A DNA stretch of 64,000 bases from assembly GCF_004001325.1 (NCBI RefSeq), contig NZ_AP018722.1, forward strand, positions 1,116,001 through 1,180,000. Direction: 5' to 3'. Shown here in pieces: positions 7,949 through 18,550 of this stretch; positions within the stretch are counted from its first letter, which is position 1; every line of letters starts with the position of its first letter. The notes beneath the pieces were generated by a model that was not told the DNA's origin, searched no databases, and saw only the letters and a list, made by a program, of their open reading frames with translations. The position numbers and the translations under genes are program-made. Origin of the DNA: Thiomicrorhabdus aquaedulcis. GTDB lineage: Bacteria > Pseudomonadota > Gammaproteobacteria > Thiomicrospirales > Thiomicrospiraceae.

Positions 7949-9832
7949 ATGACCCAAGAAAATATGCCTGATACTCCTCCATCTTTATCAAAATTTGCGT
8001 TTGACATAGAGGCTTTTTTAAAGCAATTGACGCAACGTCCTGGCGTGTATCAAATGCTTAACACACAAGGCGTAATTATTTACGTAGGTAAGGCTAAAAA
8101 TCTTAAGCGTCGGGTGTCGAGTTATTTCAAAAAGAATCACGAAGAGCGCAAAACAACCGCCATGGTGGCGCAGGTAGCACGCATTGAAATAACCGTGACC
8201 GACACCGAAAGTGAAGCGCTTATTTTAGAAAATACGCTTATTAAACGCCATAAACCTAAATACAATATCTTGTTTAGAGATGATAAATCGTATCCGTATT
8301 TGTTTGTGTCCACGGGTAAGCCATTCCCATCCCTAAGTTATCATCGGGGCGCTAAGCGGCGAGTGGGCGAATATTTTGGCCCGTTTCCAAACGCGAATGC
8401 TGTGCATCAAACGCTTCAGTCACTTCAAAAACTTTTTCTGGTTAGGCAGTGTGCTGAAAGTGTGTTTAATCATCGTTCACGCCCATGCTTGCAATATCAA
8501 ATAAAGCGATGCTCTGCACCCTGTGTAGACGGTTTGATAACTCAAGCGCAATACAGTGAAGACGTTAGACATACCATGATGTTTTTGGAAGGCAAAAGTT
8601 TTAACGTGATTGACGAGTTAGCGCATAAGATGGAGCGCTCAGCCGAGTCGTTGGAGTTTGAGCAGGCGGCTCTTTATCGCGATAAAATTGGTGCTTTGCG
8701 AACAGTACAAAATCAGCATTTAATCAATCAGCCTGGCGTTAAAGACTTGGACGTTATTGTCAGTACGGAGCAGGCCAATCAAATTTGCGTGTGTTTGATG
8801 ATGTATCGAGGTGGAAACTTATGGGGTAGCGAGCATTTTTACCCTAAATACCTCGAATCTGCGACAGAATCGGAGGTGCTGTCTGCATTTATTGCCCAAC
8901 ATTATCAATCGCATACTGTACCAGCCGAAATTTTATTGCCACTAAAGCTCCATGAGCAGTCTGTTTTGCAGGCATGGTTAACGCACGAGCGTCAAACCGC
9001 CTTTAAGCAAGGCAGTTCTGTTGCACTAAAACAACCCACGCACGCAACAGCCAAAGGTTTAGTGCAATTGGCACTTACCAATGCATTGTCAGGTTTAAAA
9101 CAGCATCTTATGCAAAAAGCCACCCAAGCAGATCGCGTTGAAGCTCTGCAAGAATCACTGTCATTGGCGTGCAAACCCAATTACATTGAGTGTTTTGATA
9201 TCAGTCACACTCAAGGTGATCACACGATTGCCAGTTGCGTAGTGTTTACAGACGGTGTTCCCAACTCTCAGGCGTATCGAAAATTTAATATTAATGGCAT
9301 AACGCCAGGAGACGATTATGCCGCCATGTTTCAGGCTATGTCTCGCCGTTACAGCCGTTTAAAAAACGAGCAGGCTACTTTGCCCGATTTAATTGTTGTC
9401 GATGGCGGCAAAGGCCAGCTGAATAAAGCCATTGAAGTGCTTAAACTGCTTGAACTGGAGCACGTGCCGTTGGTTTCGGTGGCAAAAGGTGAGGGACGCA
9501 AAGCGGGTCTAGAAATTTTGTACACGCCCCATGACGAAGAGGGTATTGATTTGCAAGCCGATGATATTGCGTTGCATCTAATTAATCATATTCGTGATGA
9601 GGCTCACCGTTTTGCTATTACTTCGCATCGCGCTAAACGCACTAAAGTACAAACGCACTCATCACTAGAGGCGATTGAAGGTATTGGTCCTAAAACACGA
9701 AAAACTTTATTATTGCATTTTGGCGGGCTGGGCGAGGTCAAAGAAGCATCCGTGTCTGAGTTGTCAAAAGTAAAAGGCATTAGCCGAGACAAAGCCGAAC
9801 GGATTTATGATTTTTTTCATGGTGCACTATAA
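7949..9832 (+). CDS. uvrC: UvrABC excinuclease subunit C
   Basis: UvrC makes the dual incisions in nucleotide excision repair. The 627-residue protein shows the N-terminal GIY-YIG nuclease domain (GVYQML...IIYVGKAKNLKRR, residues 32-55), a cysteine cluster in the middle, a UVR motif around 205-240, the RNase H-like endonuclease with ECFDISH and VVDGGKGQL, and C-terminal helix-hairpin-helix motifs (IEGIGPKTRKTLL). The length is normal. It is followed by pgsA, a common neighbour. Confidence 0.97.
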   Translation: MTQENMPDTPPSLSKFAFDIEAFLKQLTQRPGVYQMLNTQGVIIYVGKAKNLKRRVSSYFKKNHEERKTTAMVAQVARIEITVTDTESEALILENTLIKRHKPKYNILFRDDKSYPYLFVSTGKPFPSLSYHRGAKRRVGEYFGPFPNANAVHQTLQSLQKLFLVRQCAESVFNHRSRPCLQYQIKRCSAPCVDGLITQAQYSEDVRHTMMFLEGKSFNVIDELAHKMERSAESLEFEQAALYRDKIGALRTVQNQHLINQPGVKDLDVIVSTEQANQICVCLMMYRGGNLWGSEHFYPKYLESATESEVLSAFIAQHYQSHTVPAEILLPLKLHEQSVLQAWLTHERQTAFKQGSSVALKQPTHATAKGLVQLALTNALSGLKQHLMQKATQADRVEALQESLSLACKPNYIECFDISHTQGDHTIASCVVFTDGVPNSQAYRKFNINGITPGDDYAAMFQAMSRRYSRLKNEQATLPDLIVVDGGKGQLNKAIEVLKLLELEHVPLVSVAKGEGRKAGLEILYTPHDEEGIDLQADDIALHLINHIRDEAHRFAITSHRAKRTKVQTHSSLEAIEGIGPKTRKTLLLHFGGLGEVKEASVSELSKVKGISRDKAERIYDFFHGAL

Positions 9833-10020
9833 ATTGGTATTTGTAATGAATCTAAATAATGAATTCAAATAATGAACCCAAGCAGTTAGCATAACCAACA
9901 GTTTATATTTTATACAGCCTATAAGTCGTAGCCATAGGTTGTGTTAATATGAGAAAAATTTTTTTAATACATTTTGTACACACTATCGTAAAACCACACA
10001 TAACCTTAAAAGCCCCGTTT

Positions 10021-10593
10021 ATGAACTTAAAATCCTTACCCATGATGATGACGTGGTCACGCGTTGTTTTAATACCTGTTTTTATCATTCTTTATTATTC
10101 GCCACTTGAAGAAGCTCGTTTTTGGGCAGGCCTGGTCTTTATGATTGCCGCCATTACCGACTGGTTTGATGGCTACCTTGCGCGTAAATTGGGCTCTGAC
10201 AGCAAGTTAGGCGCATTTTTAGACCCTGTTGCCGACAAGTTGATAGTGGCCGCCGCGTTAATTGTAGTGGCGGCAGAGTACCATGATAATTTATGGGTAA
10301 TTGTTTCGGCGATAATTATTATGATGCGCGAAATTGGCATTTCTGCATTACGAGAGTGGATGGCTGAAAATAATGCTCGTGAAGTCGTGGCGGTTTCTAA
10401 ACTAGGTAAAATTAAAACAGCCTCACAGTTGGCCGCACTAACGTGGTTGTTGTACGGTGGCGAGCTTTGGGGCATTAATTGGGGTGCGTTAGGGTTTCCA
10501 ATGCTCTACTTTGCCGCCACACTGACTTTGATTACCTGGATACAATACACTAAGGCCGCTATGCCTGAGTTAATTCGATCAACAAAATCATAA
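10021..10593 (+). CDS. pgsA: CDP-diacylglycerol--glycerol-3-phosphate phosphatidyltransferase
   Basis: It makes phosphatidylglycerol phosphate, the committed step to phosphatidylglycerol and cardiolipin, at the inner membrane. The CDP-alcohol phosphatidyltransferase motif DG-x2-AR-x8-G-x3-D-x3-D is complete (DWFDGYLAR ... GAFLDPVADK). I start at the ATG at 10021, giving MNLKSLPMMMTWSRV and 190 residues, the usual length. An in-frame ATG at 9949 would add 24 atypical residues. The uvrC-pgsA-tRNA order is typical of gammaproteobacteria. Confidence 0.93.
   Translation: MNLKSLPMMMTWSRVVLIPVFIILYYSPLEEARFWAGLVFMIAAITDWFDGYLARKLGSDSKLGAFLDPVADKLIVAAALIVVAAEYHDNLWVIVSAIIIMMREIGISALREWMAENNAREVVAVSKLGKIKTASQLAALTWLLYGGELWGINWGALGFPMLYFAATLTLITWIQYTKAAMPELIRSTKS
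10125..10136. repeat. Palindrome variant GGCAGGCCTGGT
   Basis: In pgsA, read as AGLV; two positions differ from ACCAGGCCTGGT. Confidence 0.6.
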
Positions 10594-10687
10594 TATTAAT
10601 CATAAGGTTAATGTTTAAGTTGAAAAGTAGCACTTTACATGGGCAACAAGCTCTGCTGATTTGTTTTAAATTTTTTCTAAAAACTGC

Positions 10688-10715
10688 TTGACGTTTAAAG
10701 GCTAATCCCTATAAT
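10688..10715 (+). promoter_or_regulatory. Promoter of the tRNA cluster
   Basis: TTGACG (-35, 10688-10693), a 16-bp spacer and TATAAT (-10, 10710-10715) lie 13 bp upstream of tRNA-Gly. Confidence 0.8.
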
Positions 10716-10727
10716 ACGCAACATCAA

Positions 10728-10802
10728 GCGGGAATAGCTCAGCGGTAGAGCACAACCTTGCCAAGGTTGGGGTCGCGAGTTCGATCCTCGTTTCCCGCTC
10801 CA
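10728..10802 (+). tRNA. tRNA-Gly (GCC)
   Basis: Acceptor stem GCGGGAA/TTCCCGC, anticodon loop with GCC, T loop GTTCGATCC and encoded CCA give a 75-nt tRNA. Confidence 0.97.
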
Positions 10803-10804
10803 AA

Positions 10805-10878
10805 GGCGGAATAGCAAAATGGTTATGCAGTGGATTGCAAATCCATCCATCCCGGTTCGATTCCGGGTTCCGCCTCCA
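10805..10878 (+). tRNA. tRNA-Cys (GCA)
   Basis: Acceptor stem GGCGGAA/TTCCGCC, anticodon stem GGATT/AATCC around GCA, T loop GGTTCGATTCC and CCA give a 74-nt tRNA two bases after tRNA-Gly. Confidence 0.97.
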
Positions 10879-10961
10879 TTTTTGCTACGCAAAGATAATT
10901 GCATTACTGCAAAACCGTATTTTAAATTGCAAACTGTAATTTTAAATACAAATCCATGTAT

Positions 10962-11048
10962 GCCCAGGTGACGAAATAGGTAGACGTAGGGGACTTAAAA
11001 TCCCCCGCCCGAAAGGGCGTGCCGGTTCGACTCCGGCCCTGGGCACCA
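10962..11048 (+). tRNA. tRNA-Leu (TAA)
   Basis: The 87-nt tRNA has acceptor stem GCCCAGG/CCTGGGC, anticodon TAA in a GGGGA/TCCCC stem, a long variable arm (CCGCCCGAAAGGGCG) and CCA. It follows tRNA-Cys as in many gammaproteobacteria. Confidence 0.97.
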
Positions 11049-11236
11049 TTTCTTGTTTTTATTCTGTACAATCCAGTATTAATTTAACCTCTGAAACCCA
11101 CTGTCTAAAACTACTTTAAGATATTAATCTGAATCAGTGTTATCTGTTCTCACTCTAATCCCGCTATTTTTTACTGTAATCCCTCCATTTATAACCTCAG
11201 TTAAAAGTAGAGGGTTAAGCCACGTCCAGTAAATAC

Positions 11237-11282
11237 CTTGGCGGCGCACGACCAAAGGCTGAATTTAGTCGCACCAAGGTTT
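11237..11282 (-). terminator. Possible terminator hairpin after roxA
   Basis: ACCTTGG and CCAAGGT pair across a long loop that contains a second short pairing (GTC/GAC). There is no T run, so this is a weak call. Confidence 0.3.
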
Positions 11283-11291
11283 CTATTAAAA

Positions 11292-12461
11292 CTATTCTAT
11301 AAATACAATGTATTGTAGCTTCCATAGGTCAAATAGCAGTTTGATATTTCCTTCGTCATCACCGTTAAGCATAATCTGTTCTTGGGTTAAAAAAGATTGA
11401 TTGGCTAAAAGTGTTATAAATGCATCCGTTGCTCCAAAGCTGTCCCAAATGGCGCCGTTAACATACAGTAAAGTGTTTTGGTCAACCTTAGCGAACGCAA
11501 AGCGGCAGACGGGGTCTTTAATTAAACCTGGTTCTACTTGCAACGCGCCCATAAAATCTTCTATGTCGGGGGTTTCTTCTTCGGTGAGTGGTTCTGGCAG
11601 TTGTTGAGCCGCCACCGAATCGAGCTGGGTGGCAAAACGCCCAAACCAGGTTTTTAGTAAGGTTTTGTCGGTTAAGATGTTGGCTAATAAAGCCTGCGCT
11701 TGTTCGGCGGCGGCATCGGTAATTTCACCTGGGTTTAAGCCAACGGGCCAAATTGGGTCACGATATAAGGTTTTAAAGCCGGCCATTTCACTTAAATGGT
11801 CGCCAAAACTGTCCCACAACTCTTGGCCACGGTAACTGCGGTAGCCGATTGAATAGGTCATGCATTGATCGTCTAGGGCGATGCCGTGATGACCCCATTT
11901 TGGCGGTAGGTATAAAATATCGCCTTTTTCAAACACGTAATCTTCTTCAACTTTAAAGGTTTGCATTAGGCGTAAATCGACACCCTGAATGTAATTGCTT
12001 TCAAGGCAGTCTTGTGCGGTTAACAGCCATTGACGTGAGCCGGCGGCTTGCAGTAAAAAAACGTCATAATGGTCAAAATGCGGGCCAACATTGCCGCCTT
12101 TGGTGGCGTAGCTAATCATAATGTCGTCAATGCGCCAGCGTGGTAAAAAGTCAAAGTCGTTTAACAGATCGGTGACTTCGGGAATGAGTCGGTCGACACC
12201 TTGAATGAGTAACGTCCAGTCTTGTTCGGGCAATGTTTGGTAGGTGTTTTCATCAAATGGGCCTTTAAGAAGCTGATAATCTTGCTCGCCTTTTTGGATG
12301 ACGATGCGGCTTTCCACTTCGTCTTCAAGCGATAAACCGGCCAGTTCTTCGGGTGAAACCGGCGATTCAAAATTGGGCAGGGCGTTGCGAATAACAAGGG
12401 GCTTTTGTTGCCAGTAGTCTTTTAAAAACGTTGCTAAATCAATGTCTTGAAACTTAATCAT
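11292..12461 (-). CDS. roxA: Cupin (JmjC-like) ribosomal oxygenase, RoxA/YcfD family
   Basis: This Fe(II)/2-oxoglutarate oxygenase family hydroxylates an arginine of ribosomal protein uL16. The 389-residue sequence has the cupin motif start GPHFDHYDVFLLQ (HxD metal ligands) with the distal histidine expected in the KWGHHGIALD stretch, then a C-terminal winged-helix-like region typical of YcfD. The start MIKFQDIDLATFLKDYW matches the family. It lies upstream of purB on the same strand, but purB has its own terminator between them. Confidence 0.85.
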   Translation of the reverse strand: MIKFQDIDLATFLKDYWQQKPLVIRNALPNFESPVSPEELAGLSLEDEVESRIVIQKGEQDYQLLKGPFDENTYQTLPEQDWTLLIQGVDRLIPEVTDLLNDFDFLPRWRIDDIMISYATKGGNVGPHFDHYDVFLLQAAGSRQWLLTAQDCLESNYIQGVDLRLMQTFKVEEDYVFEKGDILYLPPKWGHHGIALDDQCMTYSIGYRSYRGQELWDSFGDHLSEMAGFKTLYRDPIWPVGLNPGEITDAAAEQAQALLANILTDKTLLKTWFGRFATQLDSVAAQQLPEPLTEEETPDIEDFMGALQVEPGLIKDPVCRFAFAKVDQNTLLYVNGAIWDSFGATDAFITLLANQSFLTQEQIMLNGDDEGNIKLLFDLWKLQYIVFIE

Positions 12462-12499
12462 AATATGGCCTTTGTATTTAATTTAAAACCCTGCAAACT

Positions 12500-12536
12500 A
12501 AAAAACCCACTCGGTCTTACCAGGCCTGGTGGGTTT
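12500..12536 (-). terminator. Terminator of purB containing the palindrome
   Basis: AAACCCAC (12503-12510) pairs with GTGGGTTT (12529-12536), and on the minus strand a run of six T follows. The 12-bp palindrome occupies most of the loop and one stem side. Confidence 0.8.
12519..12530. repeat. Palindrome ACCAGGCCTGGT, exact copy 2
   Basis: Intergenic, inside the purB terminator hairpin. Confidence 0.9.
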
Positions 12537-12579
12537 GATTAACTGGTACAGCGACGTTTAAACGACGTTTAACGAGGTT

Positions 12580-13998
<1,419 letters not shown>

Positions 13999-14078
13999 TC
14001 AGGTTTACGGGTGTAAGTTTAAGCGTTGCGGTGCCGTTACTTGACGACACAACGCTAATGAGAGCGAGCGTTAAAGGT

Positions 14079-14558
14079 TTAGTGGTGATGTCCACCTGCG
14101 CCATGAGCATGTCCGTGGCTTATTTCTTCGTCCGATGCGTCGCGCAATCCAACCACTTCTACTTCAAACGTCAATGCCATACCTGCCAAAGCGTGATTGC
14201 CGTCCACCGTCACTTGATCGCCTTCGATGGCGGTGATTTCAACCGAATGCATGCCTTGCTCTGATTGCGCTTCAAAACGCATCCCCACTTCTAAATTGTC
14301 TACACCTTGAAACATTTGGGTGGATACAGTTTGCACCAATTCATCCACGCGTTCGCCATAGGCTAAGGCGGCCGGTACGATGGTGGTAAATTTATCACCG
14401 ACTTTTTTGCCTAATAGTTCAGCTTCTAGGCCGGGAATTAAATTGCCATGACCGTGCAAATACGCCAGTGGATTGCCGCTAGAGGCGTCAAGGGTTTCGC
14501 CCTCGGCATTGGTTAGGGTGTATTCAATTAGGGCGACTTTATCGTTTTGTATGGTCAT
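14079..14558 (-). CDS. slyD: SlyD-type FKBP peptidyl-prolyl isomerase
   Basis: The 159-residue protein has an FKBP domain with the inserted IF chaperone domain (about residues 65-125) and a histidine-rich tail HGHAHGAGGHHH. The tail fits SlyD, a cytosolic proline isomerase and metallochaperone that binds nickel for hydrogenase maturation. The start MTIQNDKVALIEYTL and GNPLAYLHGHGNLIPGLE are typical. It lies upstream of purB on the same strand. Confidence 0.9.
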   Translation of the reverse strand: MTIQNDKVALIEYTLTNAEGETLDASSGNPLAYLHGHGNLIPGLEAELLGKKVGDKFTTIVPAALAYGERVDELVQTVSTQMFQGVDNLEVGMRFEAQSEQGMHSVEITAIEGDQVTVDGNHALAGMALTFEVEVVGLRDASDEEISHGHAHGAGGHHH

Positions 14559-14664
14559 GTTAAATTTCCGTATTAGCGTTTTAATTATTTTTAAAACCGC
14601 TATGATACCTATTCAAAATTAAATCTGCCAATTTTTGCCTGTTTTTAGGCTCGGAGCGTGTTCT

Positions 14665-15087
14665 ATGTTGTGGTTAAAAATGTTTCATATCTTGTTTATG
14701 ATGTCTTGGATGGCGGGGCTGTTTTATTTGCCGCGTATTTTTGTGCACTTTGTTGAAGGTCAAGCCGCGGGGCAAGACGTAAACCGCTTGGCCATTATGG
14801 CTAAAAAACTGTACGGCTTTATGACCATTATGATGATGCTGGCGATTGGCTCGGGCATTTGGTTATGGTTGCAGTTTTGGCCGATTGCTGCGGGCATGGG
14901 GTGGTTGCACGCCAAAATTGTTTTTGTTGTTTTATTGCTGGTGTACCATTTGTGGACTAAACGTCGCATGAAAGAGATGCAAGAAGGACATTTAAATCAC
15001 AGCGGCGTTTACTACCGCTGGGCCAATGAAATTCCATTGGTGTTGGTCACTGTTATTCTGATTTTAGTGGTCGTTAAACCGTTTTAA
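14665..15087 (+). CDS. hemJ: HemJ-type protoporphyrinogen IX oxidase
   Basis: This small four-helix membrane protein (140 residues from the ATG at 14665, GGAG 8 bp upstream) oxidises protoporphyrinogen IX in heme synthesis. Conserved elements are the early histidine in WLKMFHILF, the RIFVHFVE segment, and the HAKIVFVVLLLVYH and RWANEIP motifs. The length and start MLWLKMFHI match the family. The gene is divergent from slyD. Confidence 0.92.
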   Translation: MLWLKMFHILFMMSWMAGLFYLPRIFVHFVEGQAAGQDVNRLAIMAKKLYGFMTIMMMLAIGSGIWLWLQFWPIAAGMGWLHAKIVFVVLLLVYHLWTKRRMKEMQEGHLNHSGVYYRWANEIPLVLVTVILILVVVKPF

Positions 15088-15121
15088 ACTGTTTTAAATC
15101 GTTTTAAGTTGTTTTAAACGT
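15077..15121. repeat. Degenerate 11-bp tandem repeat based on GTTTTAAA
   Basis: Four GTTTTAA-containing units about 11 bp apart run from the hemJ stop towards its terminator. The same motif is enriched at other gene ends (near 12548-12596 and 29669-29728). Confidence 0.5.
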
Positions 15122-15126
15122 TACCT

Positions 15127-15167
15127 AAAACCACCCGCGCCTAATGACCAGGCCTGGTGGTTTTTTT
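15127..15167 (+). terminator. Rho-independent terminator of hemJ with the palindrome in the loop
   Basis: AAAACCACC pairs with GGTGGTTTT followed by TTT. The palindrome at 15147-15158 sits in the loop and 3' arm. Confidence 0.85.
15147..15158. repeat. Palindrome ACCAGGCCTGGT, exact copy 3
   Basis: Intergenic, inside the hemJ terminator; context TGACCAGGCCTGGTGG. Confidence 0.9.
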
Positions 15168-15286
15168 GTGCTCATTTTTAAGTTTATAAATCTTAGTGAG
15201 AATGATTTTTATTTAATTATAGATTTAGCTTTGTTATTATAACGATCAATATATTATCTTTTATCCCTTATCCTTGGAGTGCCGCT

Positions 15287-15547
15287 ATGAAGCGTTTAAA
15301 TATTAGCTTAAGCCCAGAACAGTTGATTGTATTGTTTGAAGCCAACATTTTGCACCCTAGTCAAGTGCATTGTTTAGACGGAGCAACCCGCGATGCAATT
15401 AAACAGATGTGCTTAGAGTTGTGCCAGCCTCACAATTGCCAGGCGTGCTTGCATCATGCGCATTGCGCTAAAACGCTTTATTCTGCGCCAGTAAGCGCAC
15501 CAGTGGGTGTTTCAATCCCATCGCTTGTGGGTCAAACTCTTAATTGA
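15287..15547 (+). CDS. Small Cys-rich protein of unknown function
   Basis: I do not recognise this 86-residue protein. It begins MKRLNISLSPEQLIVLFE and has six cysteines in the middle (CLDG, CLELCQPHNCQACLHHAHC), four of them close together with histidines, which suggests a small metal-binding site. A ribosome site CTTGGAG precedes the ATG. The AT-rich promoter region contains GAGAATGATTTTTATT (from about 15198), a partial match to a Fur box. It is a plausible iron- or metal-responsive gene, but function is not assigned. Confidence 0.6.
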   Translation: MKRLNISLSPEQLIVLFEANILHPSQVHCLDGATRDAIKQMCLELCQPHNCQACLHHAHCAKTLYSAPVSAPVGVSIPSLVGQTLN

Positions 15548-15651
15548 AGCCGATATTAAAGGGTATCGCTGTTCAATCAGGGGTTAATAAACGTTAGCAA
15601 TATCAGTTACAATATCGCCCATTAAAAATGCAACTGGGTGAGAGTAACGTT

Positions 15652-17025
15652 ATGTCAATTAAACAACCAACCGTCGGCGTGATTAGTTTAGGGTGTCCAA
15701 AAGCCACCGTAGATACCGAGCGCATTCTCACGCAATTGCGCATCGAAGGCTATCAGCTTACCAATTCGTACCACGACGCCGACACGGTCATCGTTAACAC
15801 CTGCGGATTCATTGACAGCGCGGTGCAAGAGTCTTTGGATACCATAGGTGAAGCACTTGCCGAAAACGGCAAAGTGATTGTGACGGGTTGTTTGGGCGCG
15901 CGTGCAGAAGAAATTACCAATGTGCATCCAAAAGTTTTAGCGGTCTCAGGGCCTGCGGCGTACAGCGAGGTTATTCAGGCGGTGCATGATGTGATTGCTC
16001 CGCCGGCACACAATCCATTTTTAGATTTGGTGCCGCCACAAGGCATTAAACTCACGCCAAAACATTACGCCTATTTAAAAATTTCTGAAGGGTGTAATCA
16101 CCGTTGTACCTTTTGCATTATTCCGTCGATGCGCGGTGATTTAATCAGTCGCCCGGTAAGCGAAGTGCTTAACGAGGCTAAACGTTTGCAAGAGGCAGGT
16201 GTTAAAGAGTTATTGGTGGTGTCGCAAGACACCGCTGCTTACGGCGTAGACGTTAAATACCGTACCGATTTTGCTGAAGGTCGTCCCACTAAAACCTCTA
16301 TGGTTGGGTTGTCAGAAGCCTTGGGCGAAATGGGTGGCGTAGATAAATTTTGGGTGCGGTTACACTATGTATACCCATACCCCAATGTGGAAGAGGTGAT
16401 TCCGTTGATGGCCGAAGGTAAAATTTTACCTTACCTAGATATGCCTTTGCAGCACGCCAATCCACGGGTTTTAAAAGCGATGAAACGCCCTGGAACCGCC
16501 GAAAAAACCCTTGAACGCATTAAGAAATGGCGTGAAGCCGTGCCCGATTTAACCATTCGCTCAACCTTTATTGTCGGATTTCCGGGTGAAACGGATGCAG
16601 AATTTGAAGATTTGTTGACCTTTTTAGAAGAGGCGCAATTGGATCGCGTTGGCTGTTTTCAATATTCGCCCGTGACCGGTGCAGTGGCCAACGATTTGGC
16701 CGAGCCTGTGCCTGATGAGGTTAAGCAAGCCCGTTATGATCGGTTTATGCAAACTCAGCAAGTGATTAGCACCGCTAAGATGCAAGCCAAAATTGGTAAA
16801 ATAATGCAGGTTTTGGTCGATGAAGTGGACGATGAAGGTGCTGTAGCACGTTCGATGGCCGATGCCCCTGATATTGACGGCTTGGTATACATCGAAGGCG
16901 GCCAGCACTTAATGCCAGGGCAGTTTGTGCGCGTAGAGATTACCGATGCGGACGAATACGATTTGTGGGCGCGTCCCGTGGCCGAATTTGTTGAGCAAGT
17001 CGGTTCGGCCATTGAGTTGGGTTAG
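15652..17025 (+). CDS. rimO: Ribosomal protein S12 methylthiotransferase RimO
   Basis: This radical-SAM enzyme adds a methylthio group to the conserved aspartate of ribosomal protein uS12. The three domains are visible: N-terminal UPF0004 with three cysteines (SLGCPKA, NTCGFID, TGCLGAR), the radical-SAM motif [12 protein letters not shown], and a C-terminal TRAM domain ending the 457-residue protein. The ATG at 15652 gives [10 protein letters not shown] with GAG-rich sequence upstream; eight further codons upstream are unlikely. The YcaO accessory gene lies 21 kb away in this window. Confidence 0.95.
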   Translation: MSIKQPTVGVISLGCPKATVDTERILTQLRIEGYQLTNSYHDADTVIVNTCGFIDSAVQESLDTIGEALAENGKVIVTGCLGARAEEITNVHPKVLAVSGPAAYSEVIQAVHDVIAPPAHNPFLDLVPPQGIKLTPKHYAYLKISEGCNHRCTFCIIPSMRGDLISRPVSEVLNEAKRLQEAGVKELLVVSQDTAAYGVDVKYRTDFAEGRPTKTSMVGLSEALGEMGGVDKFWVRLHYVYPYPNVEEVIPLMAEGKILPYLDMPLQHANPRVLKAMKRPGTAEKTLERIKKWREAVPDLTIRSTFIVGFPGETDAEFEDLLTFLEEAQLDRVGCFQYSPVTGAVANDLAEPVPDEVKQARYDRFMQTQQVISTAKMQAKIGKIMQVLVDEVDDEGAVARSMADAPDIDGLVYIEGGQHLMPGQFVRVEITDADEYDLWARPVAEFVEQVGSAIELG

Positions 17026-17078
17026 GTTTAAAATCTAACCGATTGATTTTGATTAATAATCGGTTTGATTCTGTAATA

Positions 17079-17127
17079 GCCATCTTATTTTCAGGCAGTA
17101 TTGCCTGGCAAGTAAGGTGGCTTTTTT
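17079..17127 (+). terminator. Rho-independent terminator of rimO
   Basis: GCCATCTTA pairs with TAAGGTGGC, enclosing a second stem AGGCA/TGCCT, and a run of six T follows. Confidence 0.85.
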
Positions 17128-17288
17128 ATGGGTTGAGAGAGGCATAAACGCCTTCTAATAGTTAAAAGCTATTAAAGCTTAATAAATATTTAATTAGATT
17201 AATGAGTCTTGGTGGGCTAAAGTACGTTTTGACATTAAATCTGTTAGTGCATTGAAAAGTATAATTAATGATTCTTAGGAGAATTAAG

Positions 17289-17942
17289 ATGGAAAATCAA
17301 GCAACTCAAGTAATATCTTTACCACGTTTAAACGAAGCGGCACCTGATTTTGATGCGGTGACCACATACGGTCGTAAAAAGTTGGCCGACTACAAAGGCA
17401 AGTGGCTGATTCTTTTTTCACATCCTGCTGACTTTACTCCGGTATGTACAACAGAATTTATGGCGTTTCAGGCACGTAAACCGCAATTTGATGCTTTAAA
17501 CTGCGAGCTATTGGGTCTGTCGATTGATTCGCATCACTCACACAACGCTTGGGTGCTTAACATTAAAGAAAAGTTTAATGTTGATATTGAATTTCCCATT
17601 ATCGCTGACCTTGATATGAAAGTAGCCACCACTTACGGGATGGTTCATCCAGGTGCGGCGGATACCTCTGCGGTGCGTGCTACGTTTATTATTGATGATA
17701 AAGGCGTGTTGCGCGCCATGATGTACTACCCAATGAGCAACGGCCGTTCAATGGATGAGTTTGTGCGTTTGGTCACCGCTATGCAAGTGTCGGACGCTAA
17801 CGCGTGTGCTACGCCAGAAGGTTGGCAACCTGGTGATAAAGTCATTGTGCCACCACCGTCTACCATTGAACAAGCGCGCGCACGTTTGGCTTCAAATGAA
17901 TACGAGTGTGTCGATTTTTACTTCTGTACAAAATCGATTTAA
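17289..17942 (+). CDS. Prx6-like (AhpC/TSA) peroxiredoxin
   Basis: The 217-residue thiol peroxidase has the active-site stretch HPADFTPVCTTE with the peroxidatic cysteine and a long C-terminal domain, as in the Prx6/AhpE-like branch. It also carries two late cysteines, in ANACATPEG and the terminal CVDFYFCTKSI, which could serve as resolving cysteines. AGGAGAATTAAG precedes the ATG at 17289. It reduces hydrogen or organic peroxides in the cytosol. It stands as a single gene between a terminator and an exported protein. Confidence 0.88.
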   Translation: MENQATQVISLPRLNEAAPDFDAVTTYGRKKLADYKGKWLILFSHPADFTPVCTTEFMAFQARKPQFDALNCELLGLSIDSHHSHNAWVLNIKEKFNVDIEFPIIADLDMKVATTYGMVHPGAADTSAVRATFIIDDKGVLRAMMYYPMSNGRSMDEFVRLVTAMQVSDANACATPEGWQPGDKVIVPPPSTIEQARARLASNEYECVDFYFCTKSI

Positions 17943-18028
17943 ATTTTAACTAATCTTTGCACGCGCGCTTTTTTATCTACGGGTAAAAAGGCACGCGTGC
18001 TTTGTTGTTTGTATTGTGGAGAAAATAA

Positions 18029-18535
18029 ATGACGTTTCAAATAGTCAAAAAAATGTTAATCGCAGCGGCATTATTGGGTGGTTCTTGGAGTAGTGTGCAA
18101 GCACAACCTGTTTTGCCAATGAGCGAGTTTGTGGATCAGTTTGAACAACCGCAAACGCTTAATGAAAAAACCACACTAGTGATTTTTTCAGCCGACAAAG
18201 AGCCTGGGCGCTGGGTAAAAGAGAGTTTAACGCAGCTTAATATCACTGATTTAAACGCCATTAACTGGCTCTATGTGGCCGATGTATCGGCCATGCCAAG
18301 CTTTATTACCAATATGATGGCGATTCCAAAAATGAAAGACTTTCCGTTTGCCATTGCGTTAGATAAATCGGGTGACGTTACCCGTGATTGGCCGCGTAAA
18401 GCCGATCAAGTATCGGTGTATAAAATGAATAAGTTAGACGTGGCTGAAATGCTCTATTTTGACAGTGCAGAAGCTTTACTGGTGTTTTTAACCGACTTTA
18501 AAGCAAAGTCTAGCACGCCTGTGGCGGTCAACTAA
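18029..18535 (+). CDS. Exported protein of unknown function, possibly thioredoxin-fold
   Basis: The 168-residue protein has a clear signal peptide (cleavage likely after VQA near residue 26). The mature part contains VIFSADKEPGRWVKESL and no CxxC motif. Hydrophobic strand positions are compatible with a thioredoxin-like fold lacking redox cysteines, but that is a guess. GGAG is the ribosome site. It is 15 bp from the glycosylase gene, so the two are probably co-transcribed. Confidence 0.6.
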   Translation: MTFQIVKKMLIAAALLGGSWSSVQAQPVLPMSEFVDQFEQPQTLNEKTTLVIFSADKEPGRWVKESLTQLNITDLNAINWLYVADVSAMPSFITNMMAIPKMKDFPFAIALDKSGDVTRDWPRKADQVSVYKMNKLDVAEMLYFDSAEALLVFLTDFKAKSSTPVAVN

Positions 18536-18550
18536 AAACCAGGTGCGTTA

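Noticed and set aside
10695-10904. A 69-codon minus-strand reading frame across the tRNA cluster
   Set aside because: It is the antisense of tRNA-Gly and tRNA-Cys; no ribosome site and no protein-like composition.
17228-17264. TTGACA plus TATAAT upstream of the peroxiredoxin gene as a promoter
   Set aside because: The spacer is about 25 bp, too long for a standard promoter.
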